Assembly (NCBI RefSeq): GCF_001571385.1
Contig: NZ_BCNW01000001.1
Coordinates: forward strand, 2,108,001-2,172,000
Direction: 5' to 3'
Length of the DNA stretch: 64,000 nucleotides
From: Methanofollis ethanolicus
GTDB taxonomy: Archaea > Halobacteriota > Methanomicrobia > Methanomicrobiales > Methanofollaceae
Below are positions 15,462 to 24,279 of the stretch, piece after piece. Each line of letters begins with the position of its first letter. Positions within the stretch are counted from its first letter, which is position 1. The notes beneath the pieces are model-generated. The model did no database searches. It had not been told where the DNA came from and was given only the letters and a program-made list of their open reading frames with translations. Made by a program: the position numbers and the translations under genes.

Positions 15462-18071
15462 ATGACCGAGGAGAAGATGACCCCTGCCATGCGGCAGTTC
15501 TATGCGATGAAGGAGGAACATCCTGACTGTGTCATTTTTTTCCGCATGGGGGACTTTTACGAGACATTCGGTCATGACGCCGAGATCGTCTCCCGCGAAC
15601 TCGACATCGTGCTCACCTCGCGGGGCAAGGACAGAGAGGGGGAGAAGATGCCCCTCGCCGGCGTGCCCTATCATGCGGCAGACACCTACGTCTCCCGCCT
15701 CGTTGCGAAGGGCTACAGGGTTGCCGTCTGCGAGCAACTCGAAGACCCGAAGAAGGCGAAGGGGATCGTGAAGAGGGGTGTCGTCCGGGTGATCACCCCC
15801 GGCACAGTCATCGACGCCTCCATGATCGCCTCGCCGGGGGCGCGGTACCTGATGTCCCTCTGCCCGGACGGTGCGGATTTCGGCATCGCCTTCCTGGACA
15901 TCTCCACAGGCGAGTTCTTCGTCGAGGAGTGCGGGGACGGTGGCGAGGTCGTCTCCGAGGTGGAGAGGTACAGGCCGCAGGAGTGCATCGTCCCCGGCCC
16001 CCTCCCCTGCGGCCTCGGCGAGCGTTTCTCCGCGCAGGGCGTCCTGGTCACCCCCTACGAGGAGGGGGCGTTCTCGGGTGTGCGGGCGCGGCAGGTGCTC
16101 CTCGACCGCTTCGGCACCGTCTCTCTCGAAGGTTTCGGGTGCGAGGGGATGGAGGCCGCGGTGCGGGCCGCCGGCGCCGCCCTCAGGTACGCCACCGAGA
16201 CGCAGTTCTCCGACCTCTCCCATATCACCGGCCTCTCGGTGCGGTCCACCGCCGAGAGGATGTCCCTGGATGCGATCACCCTCAGGAACCTGGAGATCAC
16301 CGAGACGATCCGGGGCGAGGGGAAGGAGGGGACGCTCCTCCATGTCCTGGACAGGACGCGGACCTCGATGGGGAGCAGGACGATCCGGGCGTACCTGGTC
16401 AACCCCCTCCTCGACAGGGCCGGGATCGACGCACGCCTCGACGCCGTCGAGTATTTCGTCGGGAACACCCCGGCACGGGAGACCTTCCAGGACCTCCTCC
16501 GCGGCTGTGCCGACATCGAGAGGATCGCGGGCAGGATCGCCTACGGCAATGCCACGCCCCGCGACCTCGTCACCCTCAGGGCGTCCTTCGAGACCGTGCC
16601 CGAGATAAGGGAGGCCCTGCAGGGCGACCTGCCGGCGCGGGTCAGGGAGGCGGTCGACCAGATCTCCGACTTCCCCGCGGTCAGGGACCTCGTCTCCCGC
16701 GCGGTCGTCGACGACCCGCCGGCGAACCTCAAGGGCGGCGGCGTGATCAGGGAGGGCTACAGCCCCGAACTCGACGAACTGAAGGGTCTCTCCGGGTCGG
16801 GGAAGGACTGGATCGCGGAGTACCAGCAGAAGGAGAGGGAGAGGACAGGGATCAAGTCCCTGAAGGTGCGCTACAACCGGGTCTTCGGCTACTATATCGA
16901 GGTGACGAAGCCGAACCTGGCCCTCGTGCCCGACGACTATGACCGGAAGCAGACGACCGCAAATGGCGAGAGGTTCACCACCCCGGACCTGCGGGAGAAG
17001 GAGATGCTCATCACCAATGCCGAGGAGCGCCTCCTCTCCCTGGAGGCTGAACTCTTCGCGGACCTCGTCGCCACCCTCGCCGCCTCCGTCCCCGGATTTC
17101 AGGAGACCGCCCGGGCGATCGGCGTCCTCGACGTCTATGCGGCCCTCGCCGCGGTCGCACAGAGGAACGACTACACGCGGCCGGTTCTCGACGACTCTGT
17201 CAGGACCGCGGTCCGGGCCGGGCGCCACCCTGTCGTCGAGGAGATGGTGCCGGGCTCATTTGTCCCGAACGACACCCTCCTCGACGGCGGCGGCGACCAG
17301 GTCCTCATCATCACCGGCGCGAACATGGCCGGCAAATCGACGTACATGCGTGCCGTCGCCCTCATCCAGGTGATGGCCCAGATCGGGAGTTTCGTCCCGG
17401 CCGCCCACGCCTCCCTCGGCATCGTCGACAGGGTCTTCACCCGCGTCGGGGCCTCCGACGACCTGTCGAGCGGGCGGAGCACCTTCATGGTCGAGATGCA
17501 GGAACTCGCGAACATCCTGAACAATGTCACCGAAAGGAGCCTCGTCGTGCTGGACGAGATCGGGCGGGGGACGAGCACCATCGACGGCTACTCCATCGCA
17601 AGGGCCGTCATCGAGTTCCTCCACGGCACGGGAAAGACCGGGCCGCGGACCCTCTTCGCCACCCACTTCCACCAGCTCATCGACGTGGAGGCCGACCTGA
17701 AGAGGGTGAAGAACTACCACTTTGCGGTGAAGGAGACGGCCGGGGAGATCGTCTTCCTGCGGACGATCATCCCGGGCGCCACAGACAGGAGTTACGGCAT
17801 CCATGTGGCGCGGCTTGCCGGCGTGCCGCGGGCGGTGACGCAGAGGGCCGAGAAGATCCTGAAGGCGACCGAGGAGGAGGTCGCGTCGGGCGGGCCGAGA
17901 CAGAGGAAGTTCACCCAGATGCTCCTCTTCCCGTCCTCTGAGGCGCGGGCGGATCCCGACCCTGCGGTGGAGGCCCTGAAGAAGATCGACCCCGACGCCC
18001 TGACGCCCCGGGAGGCCCTCGACGCACTCTATGAACTGAAGGCTCTCGCCGGGAAGGAGGGGTCGCCATGA
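15462..18071 (+). CDS. mutS: DNA mismatch repair protein MutS
   Basis: An 869-residue MutS1 that binds base mismatches and small loops. The mismatch-reading F-x-E motif is present as F32-Y33-E34 in MGDFYETFGHDAE. Connector, lever and clamp domains follow, and the ATPase domain has Walker A ITGANMAGKSTYMR, Walker B VVLDEIGRGTST and the helix-turn-helix dimer segment SYGIHVARLAGVP. Length is normal. Translation begins at ATG 15462; an apparent upstream extension to 15270 is repeat DNA. The stop overlaps the mutL start (ATGA). Bacterial-type MutS1-MutL pairs are patchy in archaea and were probably acquired by transfer from bacteria. Confidence 0.95.
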   Translation: MTEEKMTPAMRQFYAMKEEHPDCVIFFRMGDFYETFGHDAEIVSRELDIVLTSRGKDREGEKMPLAGVPYHAADTYVSRLVAKGYRVAVCEQLEDPKKAKGIVKRGVVRVITPGTVIDASMIASPGARYLMSLCPDGADFGIAFLDISTGEFFVEECGDGGEVVSEVERYRPQECIVPGPLPCGLGERFSAQGVLVTPYEEGAFSGVRARQVLLDRFGTVSLEGFGCEGMEAAVRAAGAALRYATETQFSDLSHITGLSVRSTAERMSLDAITLRNLEITETIRGEGKEGTLLHVLDRTRTSMGSRTIRAYLVNPLLDRAGIDARLDAVEYFVGNTPARETFQDLLRGCADIERIAGRIAYGNATPRDLVTLRASFETVPEIREALQGDLPARVREAVDQISDFPAVRDLVSRAVVDDPPANLKGGGVIREGYSPELDELKGLSGSGKDWIAEYQQKERERTGIKSLKVRYNRVFGYYIEVTKPNLALVPDDYDRKQTTANGERFTTPDLREKEMLITNAEERLLSLEAELFADLVATLAASVPGFQETARAIGVLDVYAALAAVAQRNDYTRPVLDDSVRTAVRAGRHPVVEEMVPGSFVPNDTLLDGGGDQVLIITGANMAGKSTYMRAVALIQVMAQIGSFVPAAHASLGIVDRVFTRVGASDDLSSGRSTFMVEMQELANILNNVTERSLVVLDEIGRGTSTIDGYSIARAVIEFLHGTGKTGPRTLFATHFHQLIDVEADLKRVKNYHFAVKETAGEIVFLRTIIPGATDRSYGIHVARLAGVPRAVTQRAEKILKATEEEVASGGPRQRKFTQMLLFPSSEARADPDPAVEALKKIDPDALTPREALDALYELKALAGKEGSP

Positions 18072-19813
18072 CCGGACCTGTCATCCACGTCCTCGACGAG
18101 AGGACGGTCAACCAGATCGCCGCCGGCGAGGTCGTCGAGAGGCCGGCGTCGGTCGTCAAGGAACTCGTGGAGAACGCCATCGACGCCGGCGCCGACCTCA
18201 TCAGGGTAGAGGTGACGACAGACCGCACCCATGTCACCGTGATCAGGGTGCAGGACAACGGCGTCGGGATGGACCGCGCCGACGCGGCCCTCGCCTTCAG
18301 GGAGCACGCCACGAGCAAGATCGCACGGATCGACGACCTCGACCGCGTCGCCACCATGGGCTTCAGGGGCGAGGCGCTGGCGAGCATCGCCTCGGTCGCC
18401 GACGTCACCCTGGTCACCCGGCCGAAGGGGGGCGAGGTCATCGCCGGGACGAAGGTCAGGATCAGGGGCGGCGGTGCGCCCGAGGTCGCGGAGGTCGGCG
18501 CACCCGAGGGGACGACTCTGGAGGTCCGCGACCTCTTCTTCAACACGCCGGCCCGCCGGAAGTTCCTCAAGTCCCTCCACACCGAACTCGCGCATATCCA
18601 CGGGGTCGTCGAGAGGACCGCACTCGCCCACCCTGAGGTCTCCTTCCGCCTCGTCCACAACGGGAGGGAGCGGGTCGCCACCCACAGGACGACCGACCTG
18701 CGGGAGACGGCGGCCTCCCTCTTCGGGACAGACCTCCACACAGACCTCATCCCCCTCGCATTCGAGGCCTCCCCGGTGAAGGTCGGGGGCTACATCTCAC
18801 GCCCGGCGCACTCCCGTGCCGACCTGTACCAGGTCTTCCTCTCGATCAATGCCCGCCCGATCTCGTCGCCCGCGATCGTGCGGGCGCTCAAGGAGGGCTA
18901 CGGCACCCTCCTCCCTGCCGACCGCTACCCTGTCGCCTTCGTCACCCTGACCGTCGACCCGGCCCAGGTGGACGTGAACGTCCACCCGACGAAGAAACTG
19001 GTCCGCCTCAGCCGGGAGAGGGAGATCTGCGACGCTATCGTCAGTGCTGTGCGGGCCGCGCTGGACGGGAGGGACCTCCTCTCCGCCCCTGCGGCACGCC
19101 CGGCGCCGGCATGGAAGCTTCCCGCCCCTGTCCCCCCACGGACGACCGGGATCGCGGAAGCGCCGGCACTCTACGCACGCTCCGACAGGCGCCTGAGGCA
19201 GACCTCCCTCCCCCTCGCCGGGGCCGAAAGAAACCTCCTCCCCGAGATCGAGGTCCTCGGCCAGGTCGACGCCACCTACATTGTCGGCAGGGCCGAGAAC
19301 CGCTCCCTCGTCGTCATCGACCAGCACGCCGCCCACGAGCGTATCCTGTACGAGCAGGCGACGGAGAAGCAGCAGGACGGGCAGAAGACACAGGAACTGA
19401 TCGTCCCTGTGCTCATCACCTTCACGGCGCAGGAGGCAGAACTGGTGAAGGACGCCCTGCCGGCCCTCGAAGAGGAGGGGTTCGCCCTCGGCGAGTTCGG
19501 GCCGGACACCTACGCGGTGAGCGCGATCCCCATCGTCCTCGGCCGGATGGAAGACCCGGCGGTGGTCCGCGACCTGGTCTCGGCCCTGATACGCGAGGCC
19601 CCCCGCGACCCGGTGGGGAGGCGGGAGGCGATCACCCGGAGAGTCGCCTGCCGCGGTGCGATCAAGGCCGGCGACCCCCTCACCCACGAGCAGATGCGCC
19701 GCCTCGTCGACCAGCTCGCCCACACGAAGAGCCCGTACACCTGCCCCCATGGTCGGCCGACGGTCCTCTCCTTCTCCCCCGACGAACTGGCGGCGATGTT
19801 CAGGAGGACGTGA
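18068..19813 (+). CDS. mutL: DNA mismatch repair protein MutL with endonuclease motif
   Basis: A 581-residue MutL. The N-terminal GHKL ATPase shows ELVENAIDAGAD, DNGVGMD, GFRGEALASI and FFNTPARRKFL. After a short linker (about 325-375) the C-terminal dimerisation domain has DQHAAHERILYE, which fits the DQHA(x2)E(x4)E metal-binding endonuclease motif, plus ACRGAIKAGD and CPHGRP. It is therefore predicted to nick DNA itself, consistent with the absence of MutH outside gamma-proteobacteria. It starts inside the mutS stop (ATGA overlap), so the two are translationally coupled. Confidence 0.95.
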   Translation: MTGPVIHVLDERTVNQIAAGEVVERPASVVKELVENAIDAGADLIRVEVTTDRTHVTVIRVQDNGVGMDRADAALAFREHATSKIARIDDLDRVATMGFRGEALASIASVADVTLVTRPKGGEVIAGTKVRIRGGGAPEVAEVGAPEGTTLEVRDLFFNTPARRKFLKSLHTELAHIHGVVERTALAHPEVSFRLVHNGRERVATHRTTDLRETAASLFGTDLHTDLIPLAFEASPVKVGGYISRPAHSRADLYQVFLSINARPISSPAIVRALKEGYGTLLPADRYPVAFVTLTVDPAQVDVNVHPTKKLVRLSREREICDAIVSAVRAALDGRDLLSAPAARPAPAWKLPAPVPPRTTGIAEAPALYARSDRRLRQTSLPLAGAERNLLPEIEVLGQVDATYIVGRAENRSLVVIDQHAAHERILYEQATEKQQDGQKTQELIVPVLITFTAQEAELVKDALPALEEEGFALGEFGPDTYAVSAIPIVLGRMEDPAVVRDLVSALIREAPRDPVGRREAITRRVACRGAIKAGDPLTHEQMRRLVDQLAHTKSPYTCPHGRPTVLSFSPDELAAMFRRT

Positions 19814-19906
19814 TTGGATAGGGGGAGACAGGGATCTCCTCCCAACAGTTCGAGCGCGATTTTTTTGTTTCATCCACACCCGCGGGACGTTTCGAAAACG
19901 CTATAT

Positions 19907-19928
19907 GGTGCAAAAATATATTTGCACC
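19907..19928. promoter_or_regulatory. Perfect 22-bp palindromic operator over the promoter
   Basis: GGTGCAAA-N6-TTTGCACC is a perfect inverted repeat whose A/T-rich spacer (AATATA) is itself the likely TATA region, ending 5 nt before the ATG of the downstream HTH gene. An operator here would block transcription factor binding or polymerase, so autorepression is likely. A related half-site TTTGCAC occurs at 21296-21302. Confidence 0.65.
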
Positions 19929-19933
19929 TGTAA

Positions 19934-20233
19934 ATGATTACAACCAGTAGCATCCCCGAGCTCTCGAAATTGCTTTCATTTCTCGGAAATGAACAAAGGC
20001 TCAGGATTCTGAAATCGATTGCAAAAGAGGAGAAATATGCGCGCGAGATCTCGGAAGAACTCTCAATCTCACGTACACTTGTCAACATCTACCTCAAACA
20101 GCTGGAGAAGAAGGGCCTCGTCACCGGAACCAGCAGAGTGACGGACGAACCCCCCCTGATGAGGAGATATTACCGGGCAGTTCCCTTCGAACTGGTTGTA
20201 AGCCTGGATGAGATTCAAAAAATGGAGGAGTAA
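19934..20233 (+). CDS. ArsR-type winged-helix transcriptional regulator
   Basis: A 99-residue regulator with a winged helix-turn-helix: LSFLGNEQRLRILKSIAKEE, then the recognition region EISEELSISRTLVNIYLKQLEKKGLV and a beta wing around RVTDEPPLMRRYYRAV. No cysteine cluster for metal sensing is present, so the inducer is unlikely to be arsenic-like metal. Its ATG lies directly behind a perfect palindrome that overlaps the promoter. It is followed after 4 nt by two membrane-anchored coiled-coil proteins that it probably controls together with itself. Confidence 0.82.
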   Translation: MITTSSIPELSKLLSFLGNEQRLRILKSIAKEEKYAREISEELSISRTLVNIYLKQLEKKGLVTGTSRVTDEPPLMRRYYRAVPFELVVSLDEIQKMEE

Positions 20234-20237
20234 AGGT

Positions 20238-20597
20238 ATGGATTATTTTAAGGTACGCGAATTTCACTGGATGACCTGGACGGTGATCGGACTCCTGATA
20301 GCGTTGCTCGTCATGCTCACCATCGGCATTGCCTATCGTATCGACCTCGGTATTGTCGTCGGTTCCATGGCAGGGATATTGTGGTATGTCTTCCTGCTCG
20401 CCTTCATCTGGACCGTGGCCTGCATCATTGGAAGGGGCCTGAAGACCTGGCTGGAAAAGTACCTCGACGCTCTCGTGGAGCAGAAGAGCAGGGAAGAGGA
20501 CGCCGGTGCACAACTGGCCGTATTGAACGAAAAGATCGAGAAGATGGAAGAGAAGATCGACCGGATCGAGGATGTCCTGACGAAGGTGGGCGAGTAG
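20238..20597 (+). CDS. Two-TM protein with C-terminal coiled coil (paralogue 1)
   Basis: A 119-residue protein of unknown function. It has two membrane segments (about residues 14-35 and 42-65) followed by an amphipathic tail rich in charged heptads (LNEKIEKMEEKIDRIEDVL) that should form a coiled coil in the cytoplasm. The next gene encodes a paralogue with the same architecture and the same ending (KKVDRIEAMLVKV). It starts at ATG 20238 behind GGAGGAG that overlaps the end of the regulator gene, so the three genes form one operon. Confidence 0.72.
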   Translation: MDYFKVREFHWMTWTVIGLLIALLVMLTIGIAYRIDLGIVVGSMAGILWYVFLLAFIWTVACIIGRGLKTWLEKYLDALVEQKSREEDAGAQLAVLNEKIEKMEEKIDRIEDVLTKVGE

Positions 20598-20602
20598 GAG
20601 GA

Positions 20603-20959
20603 ATGTCCATGGACCCTGAAAAAAATCTTGACAGGGACTGGACCCTCTGGACGGCGGTCGCGATCACGGTGTGGTTGGTCCTGAGCATCCTCGTATCTCT
20701 GGCAAACCCCGTCTTCGCACGTTCGATCTGGCCGGTGTTGTTCTCCGTCTTCGTCCTCGCATATGGGTACCTTGCCGTCTGCCATTTCATACGCAAGGCG
20801 AAGGCGTGGAGCGAGCACTATCTCGACACCCTCCTGGCACAGCGTGTCCGGGGAAAGGAGAGAGAGGCAGAGAAGATACGAGCAATGACCGAACAGGTCG
20901 GGGAAATGGAGAAAAAGGTGGACCGCATCGAGGCGATGCTGGTGAAGGTCTCCGGGTGA
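20603..20959 (+). CDS. Two-TM protein with C-terminal coiled coil (paralogue 2)
   Basis: A 118-residue paralogue of the preceding gene: two membrane segments (about 15-35 and 41-62), a conserved K-x-W-x-E-x-Y-L-D-x-L-L segment that matches K-T-W-L-E-K-Y-L-D-A-L in the neighbour, and a coiled-coil tail. Both proteins may pair with each other through the tails. The first ATG (20603) lies only two bases after AGGAGG; the second in-frame ATG at 20609 has better spacing. No family is recognised. Confidence 0.7.
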   Translation: MSMDPEKNLDRDWTLWTAVAITVWLVLSILVSLANPVFARSIWPVLFSVFVLAYGYLAVCHFIRKAKAWSEHYLDTLLAQRVRGKEREAEKIRAMTEQVGEMEKKVDRIEAMLVKVSG

Positions 20960-21404
20960 TGATGCACGATCTCTGAGAGTCATTGACAGGAACCTCTCAC
21001 TTTTCCTTGATCCGAAAAACATTGGAGATCGTACGGCATCACAGAACGTTACAAAAAATTCATAGAGAATATTTTCTGGAAACTCATCTTCCTAGAGCGT
21101 GCATGACGGCCAGGCGAGCGATCCCATCGCTAAAAGTCAGGATTTTCTCGAACATTTGCCTTCAGCAGGACATCCGGATCACTACACTCGTGAGTGACTC
21201 ATAGACAGATCTATCGGGCGGGACTGATCGGTCGCAAAGTTTTGCAGGATTATTACATCGATACAGAGGGTTAAATTTTTCCGATGTGTAAATGATTTGC
21301 ACAGAGCAGCCATATAATTGTATGAATATATCCTGGGTCGTGGACATCAGAACAGGTGTCCCGCCGGGGCCGGGGACACGGCCCGGAGGAGAAGAGGAAA
21401 CAAA
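20960..21404. promoter_or_regulatory. Gap with operator-like site, two TATA boxes and a leader hairpin
   Basis: No gene is supported in this 445-nt stretch. An imperfect palindrome GTGTAAA-TGA-TTTGCAC lies at 21286-21302 and shares its right half with the operator at 19907-19928. TATA-like boxes occur at about 21310-21320 and 21324-21333. A hairpin with arms 21356-21362 and 21373-21379 (GTGTCCC/GGGACAC) sits in the leader just before the GGAGGAGAAGAGGA ribosome binding site of the lipoprotein gene. Confidence 0.45.
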
Positions 21405-21980
21405 ATGAGGAATGGTGCATGTATGGTTACAGAAAAAAGATTTCTCACTCTTTTGCTCTCTTTCGTCCTGCTGGGATGTGCCATTCTCACGACGGGGTGC
21501 ACGGCAGGGGAAGGGCCGGGAGCGCCGACGCCTGTCCTGACGCCCCCCACGTTCCAGCCCGACATCCTGGACAAACCGATCATCAACGCACCCGCTGGAG
21601 AGGGAGGGCCGTCTCCTTTCCTCTTCGAGTTCGACACGGAGAACGCCTCGGGTTTCGAAGCGGTCGGGGCCGATCGACCGGGAGCGCCGACACTCGTCCT
21701 CCGACCGAATGCATCGGCGACCCTCCCGATCGTCGTCTCCTCCGAGGCCGACACCGGCACCGGGATCAGGACCACCCGGACCGACGGCCTGCCTGAAGGA
21801 GTGCAGGTCTCCTATGTCCCGGACTCCTTCACCCTTGAGGCCGGGGAGACGAGACGCGTGGAGATGCGTCTGGTCTCACCGGAGGACCTGACCGTGCCGG
21901 CGGCGACGGCCGTCGTCGTCTGGATGGAGGGTGCGGGATGGGAGGTCGGGAGGGGTTTCCACCTCGGAGAGAGGGAATGA
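21405..21980 (+). CDS. Secreted lipoprotein of unknown function
   Basis: A 191-residue exported protein. The N-terminus has a positively charged start, a hydrophobic core (LLLSFVLLGCAILTTGC) and a lipobox ending in TTGC, so it is probably lipid-anchored outside the membrane. After a proline-rich linker the mature part reads as one beta-sandwich-like domain with alternating hydrophobic strands (for example LPEGVQVSYVPDSFTLEAGETRRVEM), reminiscent of bacterial-type Ig or NEW3-like folds. The ATG at 21405 has GAGGA upstream. The shared half-operator suggests possible co-regulation with the ArsR-type operon. Confidence 0.65.
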   Translation: MRNGACMVTEKRFLTLLLSFVLLGCAILTTGCTAGEGPGAPTPVLTPPTFQPDILDKPIINAPAGEGGPSPFLFEFDTENASGFEAVGADRPGAPTLVLRPNASATLPIVVSSEADTGTGIRTTRTDGLPEGVQVSYVPDSFTLEAGETRRVEMRLVSPEDLTVPAATAVVVWMEGAGWEVGRGFHLGERE

Positions 21981-22013
21981 GGGTCTCCGACCGTCCTTCA
22001 AAACAACTCGTCC

Positions 22014-23024
22014 TCACGCCCGGCGGTCGCACCCCGGTACAACCCTTCCTCCGAGGACCAGGACAGAGGCGACGATGATGCCGACGAGAACAAAACCGGC
22101 CAGGGGGTGGTCGGGGATCACGATGAAGAGGTCGGGATAGCCGGTATATTTCAGAATCAGGTCGATCATCGCGACCGATGCCGCTCCCAGCAGGATATTG
22201 ATCGTCCGGTTGAATCGGGAGAGACGAAGAGATCCGAGTGCCTCGAAGGCGGCCGCCATCCCGAGGGAGATGATCACACTGGAGAGCAGCAGGACAAGGA
22301 GCGGTGTATCGTACAGGTCGATGAGTATTTCAGAGCGTGTCAGAAGAAAAGAGACCGGAAGCACCAGCAGTATCGGGAATGCGAGAGAAAACCAGGGGTG
22401 ACGGACGGACGCCGTCAGATGGCACCAGACGGCGGCAAGGGCTGCGATGAAAAAGCAGTCCGCGACGTATAGCAACGGTGCAAGGACCACGGCCGCGCTC
22501 ACCCAGCCAATAGTAGACATAACATCGGGGTAATCCTCTCGGATCAAGAAAATGAGGAGGATAAAACCGCATATCGATGCGGACATGATCAGGAACAGAA
22601 GGAATGTCAATATCAACCTCGATGAAAAGAAGAACGGAACGATGGTCCCGGCCTGAAGTGCTGCTTCGGAGACGGGCGACACGTTGAAGTCCCCTGCAAA
22701 ACCGAGCAGGAATATGAATAAAAAGGAACTCGCCGAGACTGCGGTGATCAGAAGGTACTTCCTCCAGTTGCCGAACCTCTCCGCAACGAGGGGGAGGGGC
22801 GTCAGAATGCCGAGAACCTGCACGGCGACGATCGTCAGAGTGCCGGCCAATGCCTCGGGGCCGGCGACCTGGAACTGGTAATACCGCGGTACGATCACCG
22901 AGAGGGCGAGAGCAAGGATGACGGGCATCAGAGCACTCAGGCGAGGGGAGGGCAGTCGTTCGAAGATCCCGTACAGGACTGCCGGGGCCAGGAGAAATCC
23001 GAGAAAAAGAATAATCTCGATCAT
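22014..23024 (-). CDS. Polytopic membrane protein, unknown function
   Basis: A 336-residue integral membrane protein with about nine or ten hydrophobic helices spread over its whole length and only short loops. No transporter or enzyme signature is recognised. It is followed on the minus strand by nothing close and preceded 55 nt upstream by the anchored exported protein at 23080-23928, so the two may be co-transcribed. It converges on the lipoprotein gene at 21405-21980 with a 33-nt gap. Confidence 0.7.
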   Translation of the reverse strand: MIEIILFLGFLLAPAVLYGIFERLPSPRLSALMPVILALALSVIVPRYYQFQVAGPEALAGTLTIVAVQVLGILTPLPLVAERFGNWRKYLLITAVSASSFLFIFLLGFAGDFNVSPVSEAALQAGTIVPFFFSSRLILTFLLFLIMSASICGFILLIFLIREDYPDVMSTIGWVSAAVVLAPLLYVADCFFIAALAAVWCHLTASVRHPWFSLAFPILLVLPVSFLLTRSEILIDLYDTPLLVLLLSSVIISLGMAAAFEALGSLRLSRFNRTINILLGAASVAMIDLILKYTGYPDLFIVIPDHPLAGFVLVGIIVASVLVLGGRVVPGCDRRA

Positions 23025-23079
23025 ATTTTCATTACTGGGGGTTTTTCTCGTTTCTTTGCGAAAGTTGTTGTGTTTTATA

Positions 23080-23928
23080 TCAGTACACCCCTTCCCCGGT
23101 AATCAAAACGCCCGTCACCTGATACGTGCCGTTGCACCCTCCCTGAAATTCGTGCCTCATCCTCTCCCGGTATGAATTCGACTGCCAGCCCCCTATCCAC
23201 CACTGGTTTGTCGCATGAAATTCGGAGGAGATGGTGAGGACATTCTCGTCATCCGCGGTATAGGAGAGGATGAAGGGCGTCTCGAAGACGTATCCTGAAG
23301 ACCCGGCGCTCACGTAGTAGTCCCCGTACATGGCGCTGTCGGGACCGCTGATAGTGTCGGTGATCCGGTACGGCATGAAGAGGGGCTCTTTTCCGACCGG
23401 CGTCTTTGTATCGATCTCGTGGTCGACAGAGGTGTCGTACATACGCATCTCCATCTCGACACGCTCAGGTGTCTCTTCGGAATATCGATCCGAATAGATA
23501 TGGGTCGGCTGCGGGAGTTCGGACTCGTCCTGTCCCGGCATGATCGGGATCGGTGTGATACGATTTTTGTAAACGGGACTGATCCGGTCGGCCGAGATCT
23601 TCAGCATCGGGACGCCGTTCACCTCCTCGATCAGTGCTGAGATATTTTCCCTGTCGAAATTCGTGAAACTGAGACGGGAGATATCGACGACTGTCTCATT
23701 TTTCCCGGACTCCGCCTTGTAATAGGAAGGAAGGGGGATCAGAAGAGTTGCATTCTCCAGAGGCCCGGTCGTGGAGAGAGTGAGTTCGTAGATATAGGCC
23801 GAGTGTGCACTTTCGGGTGCGGACACGCTGAAATATCCCAGGATCAATACAAAGACAACGACCAGAATGACGATCAGAATGATTACTGCAAGGACGATTT
23901 TCTTGAGAATGTCCAGGAGGTTCGCCAT
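23080..23928 (-). CDS. Signal-anchored exported protein, unknown function
   Basis: A 282-residue protein with an N-terminal membrane anchor (about residues 11-33, almost pure Ile/Val/Leu) and a large extracellular domain. The domain is rich in Ser, Thr and Tyr and has potential N-glycosylation sites such as NAT, NET, NIS and NGT. No catalytic motif is recognised. ATG 23928 lies 23-32 nt after a TATA-like box (TATAAATCG on the minus strand near 23951-23959), consistent with a leaderless message. It may act with the membrane protein encoded downstream. Confidence 0.7.
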   Translation of the reverse strand: MANLLDILKKIVLAVIILIVILVVVFVLILGYFSVSAPESAHSAYIYELTLSTTGPLENATLLIPLPSYYKAESGKNETVVDISRLSFTNFDRENISALIEEVNGVPMLKISADRISPVYKNRITPIPIMPGQDESELPQPTHIYSDRYSEETPERVEMEMRMYDTSVDHEIDTKTPVGKEPLFMPYRITDTISGPDSAMYGDYYVSAGSSGYVFETPFILSYTADDENVLTISSEFHATNQWWIGGWQSNSYRERMRHEFQGGCNGTYQVTGVLITGEGVY

Positions 23929-24079
23929 GGGGCGTAATTTTATAATGGTACGATTTATAGATGCTCGTTTGTCTTTTGGATGAGGGATTATTTGGATTTG
24001 TTGAATTTCTCATTCTCAGATTGTGCTCCTCCCGATGACGTGGAGATCCGTGCTGACCCCTCGACCTTCCCAAAGACTC

Positions 24080-24190
24080 TCCACCGGGGGACTGACGCCC
24101 CCGGGCCCCCGCTATCAGGATAGGACGGGGGAAGGATTCTACACTCTGATGAGGTCCGCCGTTCTTCCCCCTATCTCAATGATGGGAGAT
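24080..24190. repeat. Intergenic repeat module B, inverted, copy 3
   Basis: Read on the minus strand this holds CTATCCTGATAGC then GGGGGCCCGGGGGCGTCA and GTCCCCCGG, the module B hairpin seen at 8340, 15206 and 54158. The rest of the 351-nt gap (23929-24279) shows no gene. Confidence 0.65.
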
Positions 24191-24279
24191 TAGGAGGTGC
24201 GAAAAAAGGGAGCTTGAAAAACATTGAATATTTCGAGAAAGAGTGTTCGAAACTTCTCTTTATTTCCAAAAAAAGAGTA

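Noticed and set aside
20983-21204. 73-residue frame between paralogue 2 and the lipoprotein
   Set aside because: No ribosome binding site, no motif, overlaps presumed regulatory DNA.
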